Shown: positions 34,578 through 43,040 of the stretch, one piece after another
Position numbering within the stretch: the stretch's first letter is position 1
How the letters are laid out: the number at the start of each line of letters is the position of its first letter
Origin: Niabella aurantiaca DSM 17617
GTDB taxonomy: Bacteria; Bacteroidota; Bacteroidia; Chitinophagales; Chitinophagaceae
Assembly: GCF_000374125.1 (NCBI RefSeq)
Contig: NZ_KB893644.1
Location: forward strand, 248,001 to 312,000
Reading direction: 5' to 3'
DNA length: 64,000 nt
The notes under the pieces: generated by a model
Told to the model about the DNA's origin: nothing
The model's input: only the letters and a program-made list of their open reading frames with translations
Databases searched by the model: none
Program-made: the position numbers and the translations under genes

Positions 34578-36047
34578 ATGGCAACGGATAGCAATAAATT
34601 TCAGGCGATTATAGCGCATTGTAAAGAATACGGGTTTATTTTCCCCAGCAGCGAGATCTACGACGGATTGCAGGCTGTTTATGATTATGGTCAGTGGGGA
34701 GCGGAATTGAAAAAAAATATCAAGGATTACTGGTGGAAGTCCATGACGCAGCTGCAGGATAATATTGTAGGTATCGACGCTGCGATCTTTATGCATCCTA
34801 CGACCTGGAAGGCCAGCGGGCACGTGGACGGGTTCAATGACCCGATGATTGACAACAAGGACAGCAAAAAACGCTACCGGGTCGATCACCTGATCGAATC
34901 GCATACCGATCAGTTAAAAGCAGATGGTAAGGATGCCGAAGCCGCGGCCATCATCAGCGAAATGGAAAAAGCAGATGCTGCCGGCGACCTGGCGGCGCTC
35001 AAAAGGATCATCGACGACAACAAGATCAAATGTCCCATCAGCGGTACGGCAAACTGGACGGATATCCGCCAGTTTAACCTGATGTTCTCTACGGAATTCG
35101 GATCTACTGTTTCTTCGGAAGATGAGAACAATAAAGTATATCTGCGCCCGGAAACGGCCCAGGGGATCTTTGTAAACTTTTTGAATGTGCAAAAGACCGG
35201 ACGGATGAAAATTCCCTTTGGTATTGCGCAGATCGGTAAGGCATTCCGGAATGAGATCGTAGCACGTCAGTTCATCTTCCGTATGCGGGAGTTTGAGCAG
35301 ATGGAAATGCAGTTCTTTATTAAACCCGGTACGCAAAAGGAATGGTACGAGTACTGGAAGCAGGCGCGCTTAAAATGGCACCTGGAGCTGGGTGTTCCGC
35401 AAACGGAATACCGCTTTCATGACCACGTAAAACTGGCGCACTACGCGGATGCGGCCTGCGATATCGAATATAATTTCCCGATGGGTTTTAAGGAGCTGGA
35501 GGGGATCCACAGCCGTACGGATTTTGACCTGCGGAACCACCAGGAGTACAGCAAAAAGAAAATGCAGTATTTCGATAATGATATTGATCCCGAAACCGGA
35601 AAGCCGACCGGGAACTATATCCCTTATGTGATCGAAACTTCCATCGGTCTGGACCGGATGTTCCTTTCCATGATCTGCGCAGCATATACAGAAGAAGACC
35701 TGAGCACGGCAGAAAAACAGGACAGCCGCGTGGTGTTGAAATTACCGGCTAAATTAGCACCGATCAAATTGGCGGTATTCCCGCTCACAAAAAAGGACGG
35801 GTTGCCGGAGATTGCGCAGAACATCATGGAGACGCACCGGGCGGACTTCAAATGTTTTTACGAGGAAAAAGACACCATCGGTAAACGCTACCGCCGCATG
35901 GATGCGCTGGGAGTGCCTTTCTGTATAACGGTGGATCACCAGACAAAAGAAGATCAGACGGTTACGATCCGCCACCGGGATAGCATGGAACAGGAGCGGA
36001 TCCACATCGATCAGATCGCATCGATTGTTGACAAAGCAATAAAATAA
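34578..36047 (+). CDS. glyS: Glycyl-tRNA synthetase (dimeric class II type)
   Basis: Charges tRNA-Gly. 489 residues of the alpha2 (GRS1) type: YGFIFPSSEIYDGL start, WKASGHVDGFNDPM, class II motif 2 FRNEIVARQFIFRMREFEQME and motif 3 (SIGLDRMF), followed by an HGTP anticodon-binding domain. The start codon was fixed by the promoter at 34564. Followed by a perfect terminator hairpin. Confidence 0.96.
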   Translation: MATDSNKFQAIIAHCKEYGFIFPSSEIYDGLQAVYDYGQWGAELKKNIKDYWWKSMTQLQDNIVGIDAAIFMHPTTWKASGHVDGFNDPMIDNKDSKKRYRVDHLIESHTDQLKADGKDAEAAAIISEMEKADAAGDLAALKRIIDDNKIKCPISGTANWTDIRQFNLMFSTEFGSTVSSEDENNKVYLRPETAQGIFVNFLNVQKTGRMKIPFGIAQIGKAFRNEIVARQFIFRMREFEQMEMQFFIKPGTQKEWYEYWKQARLKWHLELGVPQTEYRFHDHVKLAHYADAACDIEYNFPMGFKELEGIHSRTDFDLRNHQEYSKKKMQYFDNDIDPETGKPTGNYIPYVIETSIGLDRMFLSMICAAYTEEDLSTAEKQDSRVVLKLPAKLAPIKLAVFPLTKKDGLPEIAQNIMETHRADFKCFYEEKDTIGKRYRRMDALGVPFCITVDHQTKEDQTVTIRHRDSMEQERIHIDQIASIVDKAIK

Positions 36048-36061
36048 CAAAAAAGGTTATA

Positions 36062-36097
36062 TAAGAAAATGCGGAGTGTACACTCCGCATTTTCTTA
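36062..36097. terminator. Perfect 36-nt palindromic terminator after glyS
   Basis: An uninterrupted inverted repeat, 18 bp per arm with no unpaired centre (ATGCGGAGTG/CACTCCGCAT core flanked by A-rich and T-rich ends). It starts 15 bp after the glyS stop. The T-rich arm TTTTCTTA gives the release tract; symmetry would allow action on either strand. Confidence 0.82.
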
Positions 36098-36297
36098 ATG
36101 CACAGGAACTGTAGTGCTGTAATGGTCCGCATTGGGTGGCTAAAAGTTGCTTTTGGCCGGCAGGGCGGTGAGACGGCAAGTCTTAAACGATTGGCGGGCG
36201 ATGTCTTTCCGGCTAATCTTTAACTCGCGGCCGGAGACTTTTTCCTTGTATAACTTAACGTTCCGGTGCTCTTGTGGCATCAATCAAATTAACTTCT

Positions 36298-37059
36298 ATG
36301 GCCTTTTACGATCTTTTAAAAGCAGACCGGGAACAGCTGGTTGCAAAAATAAACGCACAACTGGAAAAAGCCGTTGTTGCCGGCGTACATAAAGCCTGCC
36401 TGTCTTATTTTGATGACCCCGATACCTATATCCGCAAAGCGGCCTACCAGGCCCTGGGGCGCCTCTATATTACAAAGCCGGAATTGCAGACAGCCGTTTT
36501 GAAAATACTGGGACAACTGGCAACGCATAAAAGTTTTTATGTGCGGCAAACGGTGGTCAATGCTGCGGGAGAGATCGGGAGAAAAGATTTCAAGATCGTA
36601 CAGCCGTTTTTCGACAAAGGGTTGTTTGACGAACACCATTCCGTGAGAAACGCGGTGATCGGTTCTGTAAAAAAAATGGGAGAAGTGAACCCCGTGCCCG
36701 TGCTTCAATGGGCAAGGCATTATCTGCATCACGAGGATAAAGAGATCCGTCGGGAGATCTGTCATGGCATTGAGCTGCGCGGCCGCAAGTTTCCGCAGGA
36801 TATCTTACCATTATTAAAAGAGCTGGAGTTTGACAAAACGGCACGGGTCCGCAATACCCTGGTGCATGTGCTGGGGCAGATCGCTTATAAGAAAGGGTGC
36901 CTGCCCGCTGTACTGGCTGATCTGAAAACCTGGAAGCATACGGAATTAGTGGCCGCTGCCTTGGAAGAGATCATTGATGTACATGAGCGGTATAAAAATT
37001 TTGCTCACCTGACGCAGGAAGATGCAAGGATGATGGTCGCGGAATATTTTGACCTGTAA
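36298..37059 (+). CDS. HEAT-repeat protein
   Basis: A 253-residue all-helical protein with HEAT repeats (DPDTYIRKAAYQALGRL, KSFYVRQTVVNAAGEIG, EHHSVRNAVIGSVKKMG, EDKEIRREICHGIE, KTARVRNTLVHVLGQIA): five repeats with the Asp/Val/Arg pattern. It resembles small HEAT scaffolds such as AlkD-type or lyase proteins, but the catalytic residues of AlkD are not evident. ATG 36298 is preferred to a TTG at 36274. Stands alone. Confidence 0.82.
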   Translation: MAFYDLLKADREQLVAKINAQLEKAVVAGVHKACLSYFDDPDTYIRKAAYQALGRLYITKPELQTAVLKILGQLATHKSFYVRQTVVNAAGEIGRKDFKIVQPFFDKGLFDEHHSVRNAVIGSVKKMGEVNPVPVLQWARHYLHHEDKEIRREICHGIELRGRKFPQDILPLLKELEFDKTARVRNTLVHVLGQIAYKKGCLPAVLADLKTWKHTELVAAALEEIIDVHERYKNFAHLTQEDARMMVAEYFDL

Positions 37060-37076
37060 GTTTGCGGTCCTGGTTT

Positions 37077-37850
37077 CTATGTAAACCGGCTTGTCGTTGC
37101 TGTTATCCGGGTCTGGTCCGCAAGCCGCCGGGCCGGTGTACGGTTCAGGGTCACCACTTCGCCAATAATAATGACCGCCGGATTGCCCAGTCCGCCATGC
37201 TGCGCGCGAAAGGCGATATCTTTTACTTTTCCGACAACCATTTTTGCATCGGGCCGGGTACCGTGCTGGATGATGGCCGCGGCGGTTTCACCCTTTCCCG
37301 CTTCGGTAAAGATATCCACGATGGCTTCCAGTTTGCTCATGGCCATTAAGATCACTACAGTGGCGGAGCTCCGGGCCGCCAGGTGGATGTCTTTTGACAG
37401 CTCACCGGACCGGGTAGTGCCGGTGACCACCCAAAAGCTTTCGTTTACACCCCGGCAGGTAAGGGGTATCATTGCTGATGCCGGCACTGCCAGGGCACTG
37501 GAAATGCCGGGCACCATTTCCACCTGCATTCCCGCCGCAACGGCGGCTTCCATTTCCTCCTGGGCCCGGCCAAAAACAAACGGATCGCCGCCTTTTAACC
37601 GCACAATGGTCCGGTACCGGCTGCCATAGGCAATAATAAGATCGTTGATCTCCTGCTGGCTCAATGCATGACAGCCAAAACGCTTACCCACAAACTGAGT
37701 TATAGCGGCAGGCTGTATATGTTGCAGGATAGCCTTGTTAGCCAGTGCATCATAGAGCACCACATCGGCCTGCTGAAGGGCTTTTACCGCTTTAATGGTA
37801 AGGAGCTCCGGGTCTCCCGGACCGGCGCCAATCAAAATCAATTTAGACAT
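37077..37850 (-). CDS. cobA: Uroporphyrinogen-III C-methyltransferase (SUMT)
   Basis: Methylates uroporphyrinogen III to precorrin-2, the branch point to sirohaem and cobalamin. Motifs LIGAGPGDPELLTIKAV, YDALA, RLKGGDPFVFGRAQEE and VPGISSALAVPA are diagnostic. 257 residues, no CysG dehydrogenase/ferrochelatase part. It is divergent from nirB, whose product requires sirohaem, so the placement is functional. Confidence 0.95.
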   Translation of the reverse strand: MSKLILIGAGPGDPELLTIKAVKALQQADVVLYDALANKAILQHIQPAAITQFVGKRFGCHALSQQEINDLIIAYGSRYRTIVRLKGGDPFVFGRAQEEMEAAVAAGMQVEMVPGISSALAVPASAMIPLTCRGVNESFWVVTGTTRSGELSKDIHLAARSSATVVILMAMSKLEAIVDIFTEAGKGETAAAIIQHGTRPDAKMVVGKVKDIAFRAQHGGLGNPAVIIIGEVVTLNRTPARRLADQTRITATTSRFT

Positions 37851-37890
37851 ATATTTATATTATAAATAATAATATATAATTTTTTTAGAC

Positions 37891-37898
37891 CAAAAATA
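37891..37898 (-). promoter_or_regulatory. -7 element of cobA
   Basis: On the minus strand TATTTTTG, 40 bp before the cobA ATG, followed immediately by GTC. It forms a mirror pair with the box at 37941 (TACATTTG followed by GTC), so TTTGGTC occurs on both strands 50 bp apart in very A/T-rich DNA. Confidence 0.5.
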
Positions 37899-37940
37899 CA
37901 TTTTTATAGCATTATTTAATTTTTTATTTGATTTATTTTG

Positions 37941-37948
37941 TACATTTG
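37941..37948 (+). promoter_or_regulatory. Candidate -7 element for nirB
   Basis: TACATTTG, exact TAnnTTTG, followed by GTC. It would give a leader of about 90 nt, which is A/T-rich and has another near-match (TTTATTTTG) at about 38007-38015. Confidence 0.42.
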
Positions 37949-38046
37949 GTCATAGTTTATAAAAGAATACATTGAAATATACAATATATATGTATTTATA
38001 ATATATTTATTTTGCCTGCCAGACGTATTTTAAAAAATAAAACAAT

Positions 38047-40536
38047 ATGAAAGTTGTAGTTATTGGTAACGGTATGGTTGGGCAAAAATTCTGTGAAAAA
38101 TTAATAGGGCGCAATCTTCCCAACCTGGAACTGACTGTTTTTGGCGAGGAGCCCCTGGCCGCCTACGACCGGGTGCACCTGAGCGCTTATTTTGCCGGCA
38201 AAACGGTACAGGATCTGAGTATGAAACCCATGAGCTGGTATGCGGATAACCAGATAGCCCTCCATCTGGGCGACATGGTGCAGGAAATTGACCGGAAAAA
38301 CAAAACGGTGTCTTCTTTTGAAGGCAGGACGGTTGGCTACGATGTGTTGGTGCTGGCAACCGGCTCTGCTGCTTTTGTACCGCCCATTTCGGGTGTGGAT
38401 AAGCACGGCGTTTTTGTGTACCGTACCATTGAGGACCTGAACCTGATCTGGCGGCATGCAAAAACAGCAAAGTCTGCCGTTGTCATCGGCGGTGGCCTGT
38501 TGGGGCTGGAGGCAGCCAAAGCGATGCTGGACCTGGGCATTGCCGATACGCATGTAGTCGAATTTGCCCCGCGTTTGATGCCCCGGCAGATCGATGAAGG
38601 AGGCTCCTTTGTTCTTACCCAAAAGTTAAACGAGCTGGGGGTGGCCGTACATACCGGCAAAAACACGGCGGTGATACTGGGCAATGAAACCATGCAGGGG
38701 CTGATGTTTACAGACGGCAGTATATTAAATGCAGATATGCTGGTCATTTCCGCGGGCATTCAGCCACGCGATGAGCTTGCCCGACATTTTGGGCTTGCCA
38801 GCGGTCCGAGAGGCGGTATTGTGGTGAATGAAAAAATGAAGACCAATGATGATCATATTTATGCCATTGGCGAATGTGCGTTGTTTGAAGGCGCTGTCTA
38901 TGGCCTGGTAGCACCGGGCTATGAAATGGCCGAAACAGCGGTGGCTACCATTTGCGGGGAAGAAAAGCGCTTCAGTAAGTTTGATATGAGCACTAAGCTG
39001 AAGCTGATCGGTATTGATGTGGCCAGTTTCGGTGATCCTTTTATTGAAGGTACTGAAGCAAAATCCATCGTTTACCACGATAATCACAATGCCGTTTACA
39101 AACGCCTCAACATATCCAATGATGGAAAAGCGCTTTTGGGTGGAATATTGGTGGGGGATGCGGAGGATTATAACAAATTACAGCAGATCTGCAGTAACCG
39201 GCTGAACATACCGGCTGTACCGATGGACCTAATCATAAAGCCGGGAGACAGGGCCGGTGGATCCGACAACTTTGAGCTTCCGGATGATGCGCTGGTCTGC
39301 AGCTGTGAAGGAGTAAAAAAAATAACGATCGCTGAAGCGGTTGCGGAGGGCGGCTGTGAATCATTTGAGGCAGTAAAAAAGTGTACCGGTGCCGGTTCCG
39401 GCTGTGGCGGATGCGTGCCCATGGTAAAGGATATCGTGAACGCCACACTGAAGAAGCAGGGCAAAACGGTGCGCAATGTTCTTTGCGAGCATTTTAATTA
39501 TAGCCGCCAGGAGCTCTATGATCTCGCCAGGATCCGGGACCTGCACAGTTTTGACGAGGTGCTGGACACCCTGGGCAACGGCGATGGTTGTGAAGTGTGC
39601 CGGCCGGCGGTCAGCTCTATCCTGGCCAGTCTCTGGAACGGTCTTATTATTCAGAATGAAAGTGCCACTTCACAGGATACCAACGACCGTTTTTTGGCCA
39701 ATATTCAGAAAGGCGGCACCTATTCGGTAGTGCCGCGCATCCCCGGCGGGGAAATAACACCGGATAAGCTCATTGTTATCGGCCAGGTTGCAAAGAAGTT
39801 CAAGCTGTACACCAAAATTACCGGGGGGCAGCGCATTGATCTTTTCGGGGCGCACCTGAATGATCTGCCATTGATCTGGGAAGCGCTGATTGCCGCAGGC
39901 TTTGAAAGCGGTCATGCTTATGGGAAGGCCCTGCGTACTGTAAAAAGCTGCGTAGGATCTACCTGGTGCCGTTTTGGCCTGCATGATAGTGTAAGTTTTG
40001 CCATACGCGTGGAAAACCGGTATAAGGGCTTAAGGGCACCGCACAAAATAAAGTCGGCCGTTTCCGGCTGTATCCGCGAATGTGCCGAGGCGCAATCCAA
40101 AGACTTTGGGATCATTGCTACCGAAAAGGGGTGGAACCTTTATGTATGCGGCAACGGCGGCTCCAAGCCACAGCATGCGTTGTTGCTGGCCGCGGATATT
40201 GACTCCGAAACCTGCATCCGGTACATCGACCGGTTCCTGATGTTTTACATCAAAACAGCCGATCCGCTGACCCGCACCGCCACCTGGCTGAATAAAATGG
40301 AAGGCGGCATCGACTACCTGAGAAGTGTGGTCGTGCACGACCGCCTGGGCATTGCTGCTGAGCTGGAAGCGCAAATGCAAACACTCGTAGATCACTATGA
40401 GTGCGAATGGAAAAAGGCAGTGGAAACCCCCGAGCTGCGGAAGCGCTTTACGCATTTTATCAATGCCCCGGAAACCAGGGACCCCACAATAGTATTTGAA
40501 ACCCTGCGCGGGCAGAAGAAAGCCGCAGAATGGTAA
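38047..40536 (+). CDS. nirB: Nitrite reductase (NADH), large subunit
   Basis: Assimilatory sirohaem nitrite reductase. 829 residues: N-terminal FAD/NAD(P) oxidoreductase (VIGNGMVGQKFCEKL; VVIGGGLLGLEAAKAM), a NirD-like/BFD [2Fe-2S]-binding middle with CSCEGVKKI and CTGAGSGCGGC, a second BFD-type pair (CEVCRPA), then the sulfite/nitrite reductase domain with CVGSTWC and CIRECAEAQ coordinating the Fe-S cluster and sirohaem. Reduces nitrite to ammonium with NADH. First gene of a block with nirD, a barrel protein and nirC. Confidence 0.95.
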   Translation: MKVVVIGNGMVGQKFCEKLIGRNLPNLELTVFGEEPLAAYDRVHLSAYFAGKTVQDLSMKPMSWYADNQIALHLGDMVQEIDRKNKTVSSFEGRTVGYDVLVLATGSAAFVPPISGVDKHGVFVYRTIEDLNLIWRHAKTAKSAVVIGGGLLGLEAAKAMLDLGIADTHVVEFAPRLMPRQIDEGGSFVLTQKLNELGVAVHTGKNTAVILGNETMQGLMFTDGSILNADMLVISAGIQPRDELARHFGLASGPRGGIVVNEKMKTNDDHIYAIGECALFEGAVYGLVAPGYEMAETAVATICGEEKRFSKFDMSTKLKLIGIDVASFGDPFIEGTEAKSIVYHDNHNAVYKRLNISNDGKALLGGILVGDAEDYNKLQQICSNRLNIPAVPMDLIIKPGDRAGGSDNFELPDDALVCSCEGVKKITIAEAVAEGGCESFEAVKKCTGAGSGCGGCVPMVKDIVNATLKKQGKTVRNVLCEHFNYSRQELYDLARIRDLHSFDEVLDTLGNGDGCEVCRPAVSSILASLWNGLIIQNESATSQDTNDRFLANIQKGGTYSVVPRIPGGEITPDKLIVIGQVAKKFKLYTKITGGQRIDLFGAHLNDLPLIWEALIAAGFESGHAYGKALRTVKSCVGSTWCRFGLHDSVSFAIRVENRYKGLRAPHKIKSAVSGCIRECAEAQSKDFGIIATEKGWNLYVCGNGGSKPQHALLLAADIDSETCIRYIDRFLMFYIKTADPLTRTATWLNKMEGGIDYLRSVVVHDRLGIAAELEAQMQTLVDHYECEWKKAVETPELRKRFTHFINAPETRDPTIVFETLRGQKKAAEW

Positions 40537-40558
40537 CCTCTTTTCAAACCCTTTTTTT

Positions 40559-40942
40559 ATGAATACAAACAACTGGATCTATGCCTGTAAGGCTACAGAC
40601 ATGCCACACAACGGAGGTGTGTGCGTGCAGTATGGAACGGAGCAGATCGCTCTTTATTATTTTACCCATCGCGATGAATGGTATGCCACTCAAAACCGGT
40701 GCCCGCACCGCCAGCAGATGGCGCTGAGCCGCGGTATGCTGGGCTCGCAGCAGGGCGAACCCAAAGTGGCATGTCCGTTTCACAAAAAAACATTTTCGCT
40801 TAAAAACGGCGAATGCCTCAATGATGACGCCTGCGCTGCCATCAAAATATATCCCGTAAAAGTACACGAGGGAAATATTTTCATTAATGTAGAAACCATC
40901 CTTACTCCTCATTCATCAACCCAATTAGTATATGAACCGTAA
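40559..40942 (+). CDS. nirD: Nitrite reductase, small subunit (Rieske type)
   Basis: A 127-residue protein with Rieske motifs CPHRQQ (C-x-H) and CPFHKK (C-x-x-H) separated by about 30 residues, as in NirD. It pairs with NirB. ATG 40559 lies 22 bp after the nirB stop. The next gene overlaps its 3' end by 11 bp. Confidence 0.92.
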   Translation: MNTNNWIYACKATDMPHNGGVCVQYGTEQIALYYFTHRDEWYATQNRCPHRQQMALSRGMLGSQQGEPKVACPFHKKTFSLKNGECLNDDACAAIKIYPVKVHEGNIFINVETILTPHSSTQLVYEP

Positions 40943-41339
40943 CAGACAAAAACTACTGACACTGGCGGCCATGCTGCTGCTGACAAAAGCCTCCATGGCG
41001 CAAACAACAACTCCCAAAACAAGCGCCTCCCTGTGGGATGGGATGGTTGTAGCCGGTTATGCGGATAAGGGTGCCTTCATCAACTTTGGCGGACCTGCGG
41101 TCAAATGGACCCACAAACCCTTTTGCGTCAGCCTGGGCATGCTTCCTTCATTGCGCGTTAAGGAAGACAAAGCCCCTGCCAATGCTTCGAAAAATGCAGC
41201 GGTAACCCCCTCCCTGGGCTTCGGCCTTAGTGCTTCATACAAGCACCTGGCTATACAGGTACCCGTGTATTATAATGCTAAAACGGCCGCTGCGGATGGG
41301 AAATGGAATACGGGCATCGGTTTGGGCTATAAATTTTAA
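40932..41339 (+). CDS. Secreted small beta-rich protein in the nitrite operon
   Basis: A 135-residue protein with signal peptide (LLTLAAMLLLTKASMAQ). The mature part alternates strand-like segments (GMVVAGYADKGAFINFGGP, AVKWTHKPFCVSLGMLPSL, GLSASYKHLAIQVPVYYNA, WNTGIGLGYKF) and ends in Phe, as outer-membrane barrel or periplasmic porin-like proteins do. It overlaps nirD by 11 bp, so it is translated with the nitrite reductase. Role unknown; an outer-membrane nitrite/nitrate channel is a reasonable guess. Confidence 0.68.
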   Translation: MNRNRQKLLTLAAMLLLTKASMAQTTTPKTSASLWDGMVVAGYADKGAFINFGGPAVKWTHKPFCVSLGMLPSLRVKEDKAPANASKNAAVTPSLGFGLSASYKHLAIQVPVYYNAKTAAADGKWNTGIGLGYKF

Positions 41340-41389
41340 ACAGGCAGATTGATCAATAACACACTTATTCATCGACGAAAACTTAAATT

Positions 41390-42250
41390 ATGGATTACAA
41401 AAAACCCACAGAAGTAGTTGCCCTCATGATCCAGTCCGGAACCGACAAAGGCCGGTTAAACACCACTGATCTTTTTGTACGGGGTACCTTATCCGGCATG
41501 CTGCTGGGTATTGGTACCACGCTTGCCGTTACCGCCGGTATACAAACGGGCATTCCCTTGGCAGGCGCCCTGCTGTTTCCCATTTGTTTTGTGGTTGTTG
41601 TATTGATGGGACTGGAGCTGGTAACGGGGAGCTTTGCTTTGCTGCCGGCGGCTTACTTTCATAAAACACTGCCGATGCCGGTCATGTTGCGCAACCTGGC
41701 CATTGTTTATGGCGCCAATTTATTCGGGGCCCTGGTCTATGCGCTCCTGTTCTGGGCATCGGTGACCAGCTTTGGGCAAACCCATGCATCGCCGCTGATT
41801 CCCGCGCTTGTTAAAATTGCAACAGCAAAGACCGTTGGCTATGGCCAGCTGGGAGCGGCCGGTATTGCTACGGCATTTACCAAAGGTATTTTATGTAATT
41901 GGATGGTGACTATGGGCGTGGTGCTGGCATTGACCACATCCTCCGCCATCGGCAAGATCCTGGCGGCATGGATCCCGGTGTTTATGTTCTTTGCCCAGGG
42001 TTTTGAACATGCGGTGGTCAATATGTTTGTGATACCTGAAGGGATGTTGCTGGGCGCTCCTGTGGGCGTAAGCGATTGGTGGTTCTATAACCAGATCCCG
42101 GTAACATTGGGGAATATTGCCGGCGCCTTATTGTTTACAGCTGCGGCCCTGTATATTACCTATGGCAGAAGAAAACGGCAGGAACCACCGATGGCGCAGG
42201 AAGAACCTAAGCTGGCAGAAGCAATATTCCGGGAACCGCATGTGGCTTAA
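41390..42250 (+). CDS. nirC: Formate/nitrite transporter family protein
   Basis: Inner-membrane pentameric nitrite/formate channel. 286 residues with about six helices; family segments FVRGTLSGMLLGIGTTLA, VVLMGLELVTGSFALLP, GILCNWMVTMGVVLA, AWIPVFMFFAQGFEHAVVNM are visible. The position after nirB/nirD makes nitrite the likely substrate. 50 bp after the barrel gene. The last 25 residues form a polar tail. Confidence 0.92.
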   Translation: MDYKKPTEVVALMIQSGTDKGRLNTTDLFVRGTLSGMLLGIGTTLAVTAGIQTGIPLAGALLFPICFVVVVLMGLELVTGSFALLPAAYFHKTLPMPVMLRNLAIVYGANLFGALVYALLFWASVTSFGQTHASPLIPALVKIATAKTVGYGQLGAAGIATAFTKGILCNWMVTMGVVLALTTSSAIGKILAAWIPVFMFFAQGFEHAVVNMFVIPEGMLLGAPVGVSDWWFYNQIPVTLGNIAGALLFTAAALYITYGRRKRQEPPMAQEEPKLAEAIFREPHVA

Positions 42251-42497
42251 CAGGCCTGAGACCTTGTTGTACGGGGCAGGAGCCATTACCGGGACCTGCA
42301 ATGCAGGGGCGCTGCCGGCCTAACGGCGACCCCGCTACATTCCAAAAAATGGCTGCGCCATCAATGTTAAGTGTGCAGGTCTGATGCGTCACCGGCTATG
42401 GCTTCATGGCTTAGAGCACGGGGATATTCCGGGTGCAGCCACGACGGTTGCCCTGATAAAAAGCATACATCATTTGTGCGGTCTGCAGCTATCGTTA

Positions 42498-43016
42498 TCA
42501 GAGCTTTTGGTTGGCTGTATTTCCCGTAAATTGTTCATATGCGTTTATAAATCCTTCCACATCGTCCGGGCTCAGCACCAGTTTTTTGTTTTTGTCGGTA
42601 GCAATCAGTACGGCACGGTCGCGCCGGGTGCGGTACCAGGTCATGGTGCCGAAATGCCTGTTGCCAAAAGTGCCGTACCAGCCAAAAAGGCCACCGCTTC
42701 CCCATATCCGCCAGGACCAGCGCAGCAGTTTAGGGTCGATGATGGCCGCGGAAGCAATGGATGAAAGCGGAAATCGCTTATCGCCAAAAGGCCGGCAGAT
42801 GGTCAGTGCTTCGTGATCGATCCGGTATTTCTTTATAGAGAACCCGTAAGGCATGATCAATGATAAAAAGCTTACAGCGGCCATAAATAATAAGGGAAGC
42901 CAGGTGCCGGCTGCCTTCAGGCCGATCCACATAGAGGCCAGTACGGCCAGTATCAGCACTATGACAAGCGCCGTGATGGTCTTTGTGGTTTTGTCGTATG
43001 ATACACTTAAGTCCAT
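42498..43016 (-). CDS. PH-domain membrane protein (bPH type)
   Basis: A 172-residue protein with two N-terminal helices (residues ~15-32 and 38-55) then a bacterial PH-like domain (YRIDHEALTICRPFGDKRFPL ... VLSPDDVEGFINAY). Such bPH proteins sit in the inner membrane; function is mostly unknown. It is 24 bp downstream of the alpha/beta hydrolase gene on the same strand and probably belongs to its operon. Confidence 0.78.
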   Translation of the reverse strand: MDLSVSYDKTTKTITALVIVLILAVLASMWIGLKAAGTWLPLLFMAAVSFLSLIMPYGFSIKKYRIDHEALTICRPFGDKRFPLSSIASAAIIDPKLLRWSWRIWGSGGLFGWYGTFGNRHFGTMTWYRTRRDRAVLIATDKNKKLVLSPDDVEGFINAYEQFTGNTANQKL

Positions 43017-43040
43017 AGTGCCCGTTTTGTTTTCTGTGAT

